Source: Agromyces cerinus subsp. cerinus (lineage in GTDB: Bacteria > Actinomycetota > Actinomycetes > Actinomycetales > Microbacteriaceae). From it: 64,000 nt of DNA. The translations under genes and the position numbers were made by a program. Positions 8,496 to 15,554 of the stretch are shown here, piece by piece. Where the stretch lies: positions 620,001 through 684,000 of the forward strand of contig NZ_FSRJ01000003.1 in assembly GCF_900142065.1 (NCBI RefSeq). The letters are read 5' to 3'. The first letter of the stretch is position 1; each line of letters starts with the position of its first letter. Below the pieces are notes generated by a model. It saw only the letters and a program-made list of their open reading frames with translations. It did not search any database and had not been told where the DNA came from.

Positions 8496-9203
8496 ATGAC
8501 CCGCGCAGATCTCGGCAAGCAGCCCGACCAGGTGTCGGCGATGTTCGATCGCGTCGCCGCGAGCTACGACCGCACCAACACGGTGCTCTCGGTGGGCAAC
8601 GCGCCGCTGTGGCGCGTCGCGACGACCCGTGCCGTCGACCCGAAGCCGGGTCAGCGAATCCTCGACGTCGCCGCAGGCACCGGCACTTCGAGTGCGAGCC
8701 TGGCCAAGTCCGGGGCATCCGTCGTCGCCGCCGACTTCTCGCCCGGCATGATCGAGGTCGGCCGCAGGCGCCAGGCCGGCGTGCAGAACCTCGTGTTCGT
8801 CGAGGCCGACGCCACGAAGCTGCCCTTCGGCGATGCCGAGTTCGACGCCGTCACGATCTCGTTCGGCCTGCGCAACGTCAACGAGCCCAAGCAGGCGCTC
8901 GCGGAGTTCTTCCGCGTGACCAAGCCGGGCGGCCGCCTCGTCATCTGCGAGTTCTCGACCCCGCCGGCGCCGCTCGTGCGCACCGGGTACGGCATCTACC
9001 AGCGCTACGTGATGCCGCCGCTCGTGAAGCTCTCGAGCTCGAACGACACGGCCTACGACTACCTCAACGAGTCGATCAACGCGTGGCCCGACCAGCGCAC
9101 CCTCGCCGCGTGGATCCGCGAAGCGGGCTACACGGATGTCGCATGGCGCAACCTCACGCTCGGCGTCGTCGCCCTGCACCGCGCGACCAAGCCGCTCGCC
9201 TGA
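8496..9203 (+). CDS. menG: Demethylmenaquinone methyltransferase
   Basis: A 235-aa class I SAM methyltransferase of the UbiE/MenG family, catalysing the last step, C-methylation of demethylmenaquinone. Visible are the SAM motif DVAAGTGTSS (~56-65), DFSPGMIEVGRRR, the family motif DAVTISFGLRNV, and the KPGGRLVICEFS block. The order menF-menG-polyprenyl synthase supports menaquinone over ubiquinone. ATG 8496 is set by TAGGAT 6 bp upstream. Two inverted repeat copies follow the stop. Confidence 0.94.
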   Translation: MTRADLGKQPDQVSAMFDRVAASYDRTNTVLSVGNAPLWRVATTRAVDPKPGQRILDVAAGTGTSSASLAKSGASVVAADFSPGMIEVGRRRQAGVQNLVFVEADATKLPFGDAEFDAVTISFGLRNVNEPKQALAEFFRVTKPGGRLVICEFSTPPAPLVRTGYGIYQRYVMPPLVKLSSSNDTAYDYLNESINAWPDQRTLAAWIREAGYTDVAWRNLTLGVVALHRATKPLA

Positions 9204-9218
9204 CCCTGCCCCGCTGCT

Positions 9219-9281
9219 GGTTGAGCCCGTCGAAACCTGAGCCGCCGAAACCTCGCGCGCGCGGTTTCGGCAAGCTCAACC
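9219..9281. repeat. Inverted pair of repeat units after menG
   Basis: GGTTGAGCCCGTCGAAACC (9219-9237) faces GGTTTCGGCAAGCTCAACC (9263-9281), separated by 25 bp that include a CGCGCGCG run. The pair can fold into a long imperfect hairpin and may serve as the menG terminator, although there is no T-run after it. Confidence 0.75.
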
Positions 9282-9323
9282 CGCAGACAAAGCTCCCATT
9301 CGCACCCCGATAGGCTAGTGAGC

Positions 9324-10448
9324 GTGAAACCGAGTCACCCGGTCGCCCGTCGAGGCTCATCGCTCGCCGCCAATCTCGGCCTCAGCGAGCGCGTCTTCGC
9401 GACCTCGGCCGACAAGGCCATGGTGAAGGCCATCGACGCAGGGCTCGATCGCGTCGAAGCAGGCCTCCTCGAAGAGGTGCGGTTCGCCGACACCATCGCG
9501 GATGTCTCGACGCGCTACCTGCTCCAGGCGGGCGGCAAGCGCGTGCGCCCCATGCTGACGCTGCTCACCGCGCAGCTCGGCGCCGGCGTGACCGACGACG
9601 TGGTCACCGCGGCTGAGGCCATCGAGATCACGCACCTCGCGAGCCTGTACCACGACGACGTCATGGACGACGCCGACCGTCGCCGCGGCGTGCCGAGCGC
9701 ACAGGCGGTGTGGGGCAACTCCGTCGCCATCCTCACCGGCGACCTGCTCTTCGCCCGCGCGAGCCAGCTCATGGCCGGCCTCGGCGAGGGCGCGATCCGC
9801 ATGCAGGCGCGCACCTTCGAGCGGCTCGTGCTCGGCCAGCTGCACGAGACCGTCGGCCCGCAGCCGGGCGACGACCCCATCGCGCATTACATCCAGGTGC
9901 TCGCCGACAAGACCGGTTCGCTCATCGCGGCGGCCGCGCAGTCGGGCATCATCTTCTCGGGCGCCGACCCCGGCCTCGAAGCCCCCATCATCGAGTTCGG
10001 CGAGAAGATCGGCGTGGCCTTCCAGCTCGTCGACGACGTCATCGACCTCTCGCCGCAGCCCGCAGAGACCGGCAAGGTGCCCGGCACCGACCTGCGTGCG
10101 GGCGTCGTGACCCTGCCGATGCTCCGGCTCGCCGAGCACGCCGCCACCGACGCGGCATCCGCTGCCCTGCTCGAGCGCATCGAACGCGACGTCGTCATCG
10201 CCACCGGCCCGGCCGCTGCCGCCGACCCGATCGACACGAACACCATGGCCTCGCGCATCGTGCCCTCGAAGGAGACGATCGACGCGATCGTCGCCGAACT
10301 TCGGGAACACGAAGCTACGCGCGCTACGCTCGCTGAGGCCCACCGTTGGGCGCGCGAGGCGGTCGCCGCCCTCGCGCCGCTGCCCGAGGGCAGTGTGAAG
10401 AAGGCGCTCACACGATTCGCAGAGACGGTCGTCGAGCGCGAGAGCTGA
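9324..10448 (+). CDS. Polyprenyl diphosphate synthase
   Basis: A trans-polyprenyl synthase (about 374 aa) that builds the long isoprenoid chain used by MenA. The first aspartate-rich motif DDVMDDADRRRG (~111) and the second, DDVIDLSPQPAETGK (~237), are intact, as are GGKRVRPMLTLL and KTGSLIAAAAQSG. Chain length cannot be set from sequence; its position beside menG points to menaquinone. Two GTG codons are possible, 9318 and 9324. I prefer 9324 because it lies 7 bp after TAGGCT (9311-9316), the spacing of leaderless genes in this window. Confidence 0.91.
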   Translation: MKPSHPVARRGSSLAANLGLSERVFATSADKAMVKAIDAGLDRVEAGLLEEVRFADTIADVSTRYLLQAGGKRVRPMLTLLTAQLGAGVTDDVVTAAEAIEITHLASLYHDDVMDDADRRRGVPSAQAVWGNSVAILTGDLLFARASQLMAGLGEGAIRMQARTFERLVLGQLHETVGPQPGDDPIAHYIQVLADKTGSLIAAAAQSGIIFSGADPGLEAPIIEFGEKIGVAFQLVDDVIDLSPQPAETGKVPGTDLRAGVVTLPMLRLAEHAATDAASAALLERIERDVVIATGPAAAADPIDTNTMASRIVPSKETIDAIVAELREHEATRATLAEAHRWAREAVAALAPLPEGSVKKALTRFAETVVERES

Positions 10449-10464
10449 TGGAGAGACCACGCAC

Positions 10465-11844
10465 GTGACGAGGAACAAGCTGAGACTGGCGATCGTCGGG
10501 GCAGGCCCCGCCGGCATCTACGCCGCAGACATCCTGCTGAAGGCCGAACGCAACTTCGACGTCTCGATCGACCTCTTCGATCACCTGCCGGCGCCCTACG
10601 GGCTCGTGCGCTACGGCGTCGCGCCCGACCACCCGCGCATCAAGGGCATCATCACGGCCCTTCGGGAGGTGCTCGACCGCGGCGACATCCGCATCTTCGG
10701 CAACGTGAAGTTCGGCGAGGACATCACGCTCGAAGACCTGAAGAAGCACTACAACGCCGTGATCTTCGCGACCGGTGCCGTGAAGGACGCGTCGCTGAAC
10801 ATCCCGGGCGCCGAGCTCGAGGGCTCGTACGGCGCGGCCGAGTTCGTCAGCTGGTTCGACGGGCACCCCGACTTCCCGCGCACGTGGCCGCTCGACGCCG
10901 AGTCCGTGGCCGTCATCGGCAACGGCAACGTCGCGCTCGACGTGGCGCGAATCCTCGCCAAGCATGTCGAAGACCTCATGTCGACCGAGATCCCCGCGAA
11001 TGTCGCGGCCGGCCTCGCGGCATCGCCCGTCACCGACGTGCACGTGTTCGGCCGCCGCGGCCCGACCTCGGTGAAGTTCACGCCGCTCGAGCTGCGCGAA
11101 CTCGGCGAACTCCGCGACGTCGACATGATCCTGTACGACGAGGACTTCGACTACGACGACGCGGCCCGCGCGGCCGTCGCCGGCAACAAGCAGGTCTTCG
11201 TTATCGACAAGGTGCTGAACCAGTGGCGCCAGCGCGAGGTCGGCGAGGCATCGCGCCGCCTGCACCTGCACTTCTTCGCGAAGCCGCTCGAGCTCGTCGA
11301 CGACGGCGAGGGCCACGTCGGCGCCATCCGCTGGGAGCGCACCGCGCCCGACGGCGAGGGCGGCGTGGTCGGCACCGGCGAGATCCGCGAGCTGCCCGTG
11401 CAGGCCGTCTACCGTGCCGTCGGCTACTTCGGTTCGCAGCTGCCCGGCATCCCGTTCGACAAGAAGTTCGGCGTGATCCCGAACCACGAGGGTCAGGTGC
11501 TCACGCGCGACAAGGGGACCGGCGAGGCGCGCCAGATGTACGGCGTCTACGCGACCGGCTGGATCAAGCGAGGGCCCGTCGGCCTCATCGGGCACACCAA
11601 GTCCGACGCCATGGAGACCATCAAGCACCTCATCAACGACCTCGGCAACTGGTGGGACCCCGAGTCCCCGTCGGAGGAATCGGTCATCGAGCTGCTCGAG
11701 TCCCGCGGCATCCGCTGGACCGACCTCGACGGCTGGCACCGACTCGACGAGCACGAGCAGGCGCTCGGTTCGGCCGAGGGCCGCGTGCGCGTGAAGGTCG
11801 TGCCCCGCGACGAGATGGTCGACATCTCGCGCGCCGAGGTGTAG
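10465..11844 (+). CDS. Ferredoxin/adrenodoxin-type NADP+ reductase (FprA-like)
   Basis: A 459-aa two-dinucleotide-binding flavoprotein. The FAD loop GAGPAGIYAAD (~11-21) and the family signature PYGLVRYGVAPDHPRIK follow at the N-terminus. The NADP site GNGNVALDVARIL (~152) comes with the paired FGRRGPTSVKFT block. The C-terminal ATGWIKRGPVGLIGHTK motif closes the FAD site. It transfers electrons between NADPH and a ferredoxin. It begins 16 bp after the polyprenyl synthase stop, behind GGAGAG, so the two are probably one transcript. The ferredoxin partner is not in the window. Confidence 0.92.
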   Translation: MTRNKLRLAIVGAGPAGIYAADILLKAERNFDVSIDLFDHLPAPYGLVRYGVAPDHPRIKGIITALREVLDRGDIRIFGNVKFGEDITLEDLKKHYNAVIFATGAVKDASLNIPGAELEGSYGAAEFVSWFDGHPDFPRTWPLDAESVAVIGNGNVALDVARILAKHVEDLMSTEIPANVAAGLAASPVTDVHVFGRRGPTSVKFTPLELRELGELRDVDMILYDEDFDYDDAARAAVAGNKQVFVIDKVLNQWRQREVGEASRRLHLHFFAKPLELVDDGEGHVGAIRWERTAPDGEGGVVGTGEIRELPVQAVYRAVGYFGSQLPGIPFDKKFGVIPNHEGQVLTRDKGTGEARQMYGVYATGWIKRGPVGLIGHTKSDAMETIKHLINDLGNWWDPESPSEESVIELLESRGIRWTDLDGWHRLDEHEQALGSAEGRVRVKVVPRDEMVDISRAEV

Positions 11845-11855
11845 CCGCCGCTCTG

Positions 11856-12049
11856 CCGGTCGAGCTTGTCGAAACCCTTCTGCCGGTTGAGCTTGTCCGT
11901 CTGCGGGTTGAGCTTGTCGAAACTCTTCTGTGGGTTGAGCTTGTCGAAACTCTTCTGTGGGTTGAGCTTGTCGAAACTCTTCTGTGGGTTGAGCTTGTCG
12001 AAACGCTTCCGCGGGTTGAGCTTGTCGAAACCCTTCCGCGGATCGAGCC
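11856..12049 (+). repeat. Third tandem array, TTGAGCTTGTCGAAAC units
   Basis: Seven to eight copies of GGTTGAGCTTGTCGAAAC with a CTCTTCTGTG-type linker. The central copies have an exact 27-bp period, so they read as a nine-residue repeat in every frame. The array ends about 3 bp before the -10 box TACGCT (12052-12057) of the prepilin peptidase gene. It separates the reductase gene from the pilus locus. Confidence 0.92.
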
Positions 12050-12064
12050 ACTACGCTGCTCACC

Positions 12065-12727
12065 ATGCCCTTCGCCTGGTCGAGCCTCGTCGTGACGGTC
12101 GCCGCGGTGCTGCTCGGCTTCGGCCTCGGCTGGTGGCCGCTCGCCGCCTGGACCGATCGGTCGATGAAGAGCGAGCGGATGCCGCGGCGCACGTTGCGCC
12201 TCGCCGCTGCGATCACCACTGCCGTCGCCTTCGGCGTGCTCGCCCTGCGGTTCGGCCTCTCGTGGACGCTGCCGGCGCTGCTCGCGTTCGCCGCGTGCGC
12301 GACCGTGCTGTCGATCGTCGACCTCGCTGAGAAGCGCCTGCCGAATGCGGTGGTCTTCCCGGCGCTCGGCGCGGTTGCGGTGCTGCTCGTGCCGGCGACC
12401 TGGGCGACCGGGCTGTGGATGGCCCTCGTGTGGGCGGTGGCGGGCTCTGCGGCGATGTTCGCCGTGTACTTCGTGCTGGCCCTCATCTCGCCTGCCTCGA
12501 TGGGCATGGGCGACGTCAAGCTCGCGCTCGTGATCGGGTTGCTGCTCGGCTGGTTCGGGCTGTCGGCGTGGCTCGTGGGGCTGCTCGCGGCGTTCGTCGT
12601 CGGGGGAGTGATCGCTGTGGTGGCCTTGGCGCTGAAGCGGGTGACGTTGCGCGGATCGATCCCGTTCGGGCCCTCGATGCTCGCGGGCGCGCTGGTTTCG
12701 GTGGTGTTGACGGGGCCGGTGGGCTGA
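12065..12727 (+). CDS. Prepilin peptidase (A24 family)
   Basis: A 220-aa polytopic membrane aspartic peptidase that should cleave the Flp prepilin leader. The two catalytic aspartate motifs are visible: IVDLAEKRLPN (around residue 84) and the GxGD motif in MGMGDVKLALV (around 146). It lacks the zinc/methyltransferase N-terminal domain of long PilD, as in short actinobacterial forms. ATG 12065 is 7 bp after TACGCT, so a leaderless mRNA is likely. It precedes the pilin gene by 288 bp and has its own promoter. Confidence 0.88.
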   Translation: MPFAWSSLVVTVAAVLLGFGLGWWPLAAWTDRSMKSERMPRRTLRLAAAITTAVAFGVLALRFGLSWTLPALLAFAACATVLSIVDLAEKRLPNAVVFPALGAVAVLLVPATWATGLWMALVWAVAGSAAMFAVYFVLALISPASMGMGDVKLALVIGLLLGWFGLSAWLVGLLAAFVVGGVIAVVALALKRVTLRGSIPFGPSMLAGALVSVVLTGPVG

Positions 12728-12766
12728 GTTCGACCGAAGCTGAGAGCGCTCTCCGTATCGGAAATC

Positions 12767-12844
12767 GGGGTACAAGGTGTACCCCGGTGACGGGGTACAC
12801 GTACCCCATCGCGGGGTACACGAGGTACCCCCAGAGTGGGGTAC
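12767..12844. promoter_or_regulatory. Array of seven alternating GGGGTAC/GTACCCC boxes
   Basis: GGGGTAC occurs forward at 12767, 12792, 12813 and 12838 and inverted (GTACCCC) at 12779, 12801 and 12825. These form three inverted repeats with spacers of 5, 2 and 5 bp plus a final half-site; the palindrome centres are about 23 bp apart. The order suggests a multi-site operator for a dimeric regulator of the pilus operon, but no known operator was matched. Confidence 0.7.
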
Positions 12845-12924
12845 GTGCGACGGCATATTGCGCGGATTCTGGCCGATCTGGGCCGATCGTTGCGCCTTCG
12901 GGTCCTCTTGCCCCCGAAGGGGGG

Positions 12925-12939
12925 CGTTTGATGCAAACG
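12925..12939. promoter_or_regulatory. Palindrome CGTTTGATGCAAACG at the pilin promoter
   Basis: Six-base arms CGTTTG and CAAACG flank ATG, ending 10 bp before the -10-like TACCTT (12950-12955). The position overlaps where a -35 element would be, so it could be a second operator for the flp promoter. Confidence 0.45.
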
Positions 12940-13015
12940 TACGCACAGCTACCTTCAACTGACCGACCCCACCCAGGTCGGTCACAGCAACCCCCGAACT
13001 CGAAGGAAACCCGAA

Positions 13016-13216
13016 ATGCTCAAGGCATACTCGCGCATTCAGGCGCGCATCAACTCGCTCCGTTCCGAAGAAGAGGGCGCGACCGCGGTCGAGTACGGCC
13101 TCATCGTGGCTGGGATCGCGGCGGTCATCGTCGTCGTCGTGTTCACGCTCGGTGGCCAGATCCAGGAAGCGTTCCAGACCGTTTCGGACGAGATCGGCGG
13201 CACAACGACGACCTGA
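13016..13216 (+). CDS. flp: Flp-family type IVb pilin
   Basis: A 66-aa pilin subunit, the major component of the Tad pilus. A basic leader of about 22 residues ends in the processing site EEEG-ATAVEYGLI, with the conserved glutamate at mature position 5 followed by a hydrophobic helix. The C-terminus is TTTT. The Shine-Dalgarno GAAGGAAA precedes ATG 13016. It is the first gene of the tad operon and the expected substrate of the peptidase encoded upstream. Confidence 0.94.
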   Translation: MLKAYSRIQARINSLRSEEEGATAVEYGLIVAGIAAVIVVVVFTLGGQIQEAFQTVSDEIGGTTTT

Positions 13217-13241
13217 TCCCGCTTCAACGCGCCCGATTCAC

Positions 13242-13673
13242 GTGACCAGAGATCGTGAACGAGGAGCGGCGGCAGTCGAGTTCGCACTCGTGCTGCTGCC
13301 GCTCTGCTTCCTGCTCCTCGGAATCATCGACTTCGGCTGGGTCTTCAACCAGCAGGTATCGCTCTCGAATGCCGCGCGCGAGTCGGCGAGGCACTACGTC
13401 GTGCACCAGGCGGACACGCCCCCGGGATCGGTCTCGGCGGCCATCGCCATCGGCGAGTCGGCTGCGCCGACCGTCGATTGGACCGTCGCGGGCGCCGGCA
13501 TCACCCTCCAGCAGGGCTGTGACAGTTCGAAGGCCAATTACAGTGCAGCCCTCTCAGCGTCGAAGAGCGTGTCCACGACAGCGAGCATCCCGATGCCGTC
13601 GCTGACGGGATTCTTCACCTCGATGCTCGGCCCCACCCTCTCTGCGAACGGACAGATGGCATGCATCGAATGA
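13242..13673 (+). CDS. tadE: TadE-like pseudopilin
   Basis: About 143 aa. After a short basic leader, RGAAAVEFALVLLPLCFLLLGIIDFG gives a prepilin-like cleavage site (GAAAVEF with Glu+5) and a single helix. The family NQQVSLSNAARESARH block follows. TadE proteins are minor pilins processed by the same peptidase. GTG 13242 is chosen because it directly precedes the conserved segment; the frame opens upstream over the flp gene end. Its stop overlaps the next gene's start in the ATGATG cluster, implying coupled translation. Confidence 0.86.
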   Translation: MTRDRERGAAAVEFALVLLPLCFLLLGIIDFGWVFNQQVSLSNAARESARHYVVHQADTPPGSVSAAIAIGESAAPTVDWTVAGAGITLQQGCDSSKANYSAALSASKSVSTTASIPMPSLTGFFTSMLGPTLSANGQMACIE

Positions 13674-14734
13674 TGGATCGCCTGCGAGGAGACGAGCATG
13701 GAGCGAGCGCCGTGCTCGTGGGCCTCATGCTCGTCGTGCTCGTCGGCTTCGGCGCGGTCGCGGTCGACGTCGGTGCGATGTATTCCGAACGCGCGCAGCT
13801 GCAGAACTCCGCAGACGCCGGCGCACTCGCCGCCGCACAGTACTGCGCGAAGCACTCGAACTGCGCATCTGCGACCGACCAGGCCGGCGCGCGGGCCGCG
13901 GCGCTCTCGGTCACCGGCGGAAACCTCATCGGGTCGGCACCGACGATCGGCGCGCTGAGCTACACCTCGAACACCGTCACGGTGCCTGCTGCGACGCTTG
14001 CGATGAAGCATCCGCTCGCCGCGGCGATCGGTATGGCGCAAAGCGATGTCGGCGCCGGCGCGACCGCCAAGTGGGTTCCCGGAACGAAGGGCCCGGTCGT
14101 TCCCTGGGCGATCGGCCACTGCAGCATCCCGGCGAGCGGCAGCGGCACGAACGCGTGGATTCCGATCGACAACGTCACCTGCCCCGGATTCGCAACGGGC
14201 GGGTTCGGATGGCTCGATGACGGCACCACGTCGTGCTCGAAGGATGTCGCGCTCTACGAATTCGTCACCATCACGACGGGAAACACAGGCAAGTGCGACG
14301 TCTCCAATCAGGAACTCGCCGAGGCGGTCGCCCAGCTCGGCTGCAACCTGGGGTCGCTGCCGAGTTCATTGAAGTCGAATGCCGAGAAGCTGTTCGCATG
14401 CCTCGTCGGCAAGACCATCTATGTTCCCGTGTACAACTCGGCGAGCGCCTGCGCCCCGCTGACGCCCCCAGCCGGCAAGGCGTACTGCATCGACAAGTTC
14501 GCAGTCTTCGAGGTCAGCGGCATCCACGTCAAGGACAACGGCTCGGATCAGGTCGACTACTGCGCACCGAAGAGCACCCCGTTCTACGACGTCAAGTGTG
14601 AAGACAAGAAGGATCCGACCAAGCCCAAGGACTGGGGCTCGCTCGCCTTCTTCGGAAGGTTCATCGAGTACACGACGGTGAACCCGAACTGGTTCATCGG
14701 ACCGACCGTGCCAAAGACGACCCTCGTCAACTGA
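13661..14734 (+). CDS. TadG-like pilus protein with Cys-rich ectodomain
   Basis: A 357-aa protein with an N-terminal TadE/G helix (GASAVLVGLMLVVLVGFGAVAVDVGAMY) and the family segment ERAQLQNSADAGALAAAQYC. The large extracellular part carries about 12 cysteines (GHC, VTC, TSC, GKC, LGC, FAC, SAC and others), suggesting several disulfides. TadG-type proteins are envelope-anchored pilus assembly factors or minor pilins. Three in-frame ATGs (13661, 13670, 13673) are possible; 13670 overlaps the tadE stop. Only the N-terminal 70 residues resemble the family, so the ectodomain may be strain-specific. Confidence 0.82.
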   Translation: MHRMMDRLRGDEHGASAVLVGLMLVVLVGFGAVAVDVGAMYSERAQLQNSADAGALAAAQYCAKHSNCASATDQAGARAAALSVTGGNLIGSAPTIGALSYTSNTVTVPAATLAMKHPLAAAIGMAQSDVGAGATAKWVPGTKGPVVPWAIGHCSIPASGSGTNAWIPIDNVTCPGFATGGFGWLDDGTTSCSKDVALYEFVTITTGNTGKCDVSNQELAEAVAQLGCNLGSLPSSLKSNAEKLFACLVGKTIYVPVYNSASACAPLTPPAGKAYCIDKFAVFEVSGIHVKDNGSDQVDYCAPKSTPFYDVKCEDKKDPTKPKDWGSLAFFGRFIEYTTVNPNWFIGPTVPKTTLVN

Positions 14735-14771
14735 TCCCCTCTCGATCACCGAATCCCTAGGACCCGAACCA

Positions 14772-15554
14772 ATGAAGACTCGAATCATCGGTGCGATCGT
14801 CGCTCTCGTGCTCGCGGCGTTGGGCGCGTTCGTCATCATCACCTATGTGCGCGGTGCCGACGCTCGCGCTGCCGAAGGCATGGAGATGGCCGACGTCTAC
14901 ATCGTTCAGCAACCCATCCCAAAGGGCACCGCAGGCGCCGCGGTCGGCGACTTCGTCGAGCTGGACACTGTCCCGACGAAGAACCTCGCCGCTGGACATG
15001 TCACCGATCTCGACGAGATCAGCGGACTCGTCGCGGACGCCGAGCTGCTCCCCGGCGAGCAGCTCCTCGTCGAGCGATTCGTCGACCCGCTCGAGCTCGC
15101 GGCGCGCGGCGACGTCGTGATCCCCGACGGCATGCAGCTGATGTCGTTCACGCTCCCCGCCGATCGGGTGGTCGGTGGCCAGGTTCGAGCCGGCGACTCG
15201 ATCGGCCTCGTCGGGACGGTCGATCCCGACGAGGTCGGCGATCAGGAAGACGTCGTCAATCCGATCACGCAGTTCGCCTTCCACAACGTGCTCGTCACGA
15301 AGGTCCAGGGCGCGGTCGCACCGCAGGCGAACGCCGAGGGGGATGCGGCGGCGGAGGACGCTGCTGCACAGCCCGAGCAGAACTCAGGTGACAGCATCAT
15401 GGTGACCATCGCCTTGAGTGCTCACGACATCGAACGATGGGTGTGGTTCACCGAGGGCGAGGCGGCGAGCTACGCGCAGATGTGGCTCACCCTCGAGAAC
15501 GACAAGACCGTCAATACCGGCACCGAGCCGGTGACCGGGAGCAACGCGTTCTAG
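14772..15554 (+). CDS. cpaB: Flp pilus assembly protein CpaB (RcpC)
   Basis: A 260-aa protein with an N-terminal signal-anchor helix (IIGAIVALVLAALGAFVIITYV), then the SAF-like region (VYIVQQPIPKGTAG, LPGEQLLVERF) and the RcpC/CpaB domain (LPADRVVGGQVRAGDSIGLVGT). In diderms CpaB works with the secretin; in this monoderm context it probably spans the wall side of the apparatus. An acidic, Ala-rich stretch near residue 190-205 is low complexity. Its TAG stop overlaps the next start by one base. Confidence 0.88.
   Translation: MKTRIIGAIVALVLAALGAFVIITYVRGADARAAEGMEMADVYIVQQPIPKGTAGAAVGDFVELDTVPTKNLAAGHVTDLDEISGLVADAELLPGEQLLVERFVDPLELAARGDVVIPDGMQLMSFTLPADRVVGGQVRAGDSIGLVGTVDPDEVGDQEDVVNPITQFAFHNVLVTKVQGAVAPQANAEGDAAAEDAAAQPEQNSGDSIMVTIALSAHDIERWVWFTEGEAASYAQMWLTLENDKTVNTGTEPVTGSNAF

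Larger units (their letters stand above)
12728..13015. other. Regulatory region before the pilus genes, no ORF supported
   Basis: These 288 bp hold no convincing gene. They contain an ordered GGGGTAC/GTACCCC box array (12767-12844), a possible hairpin CCTTCGGG...CCCGAAGG near 12894-12920, a palindrome CGTTTGATGCAAACG (12925-12939), a -10-like TACCTT (12950-12955), and the Shine-Dalgarno GAAGGAAA before the pilin ATG. Confidence 0.75.

Noticed and set aside
6661-8499. Forward frame through a repeat array and antisense to menF
   Set aside because: The apparent protein is built from repeat units and the menF complement; menF itself is well supported.
10408-12936. Long reverse frame through the reductase gene and a repeat array
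   Set aside because: It encodes reiterated FRQAQP units from repeat DNA plus antisense sequence, with no family resemblance.
12777-12962. Short frames across the GGGGTAC array
   Set aside because: Their products are simple readings of the repeated boxes; they lack ribosome sites and family features.
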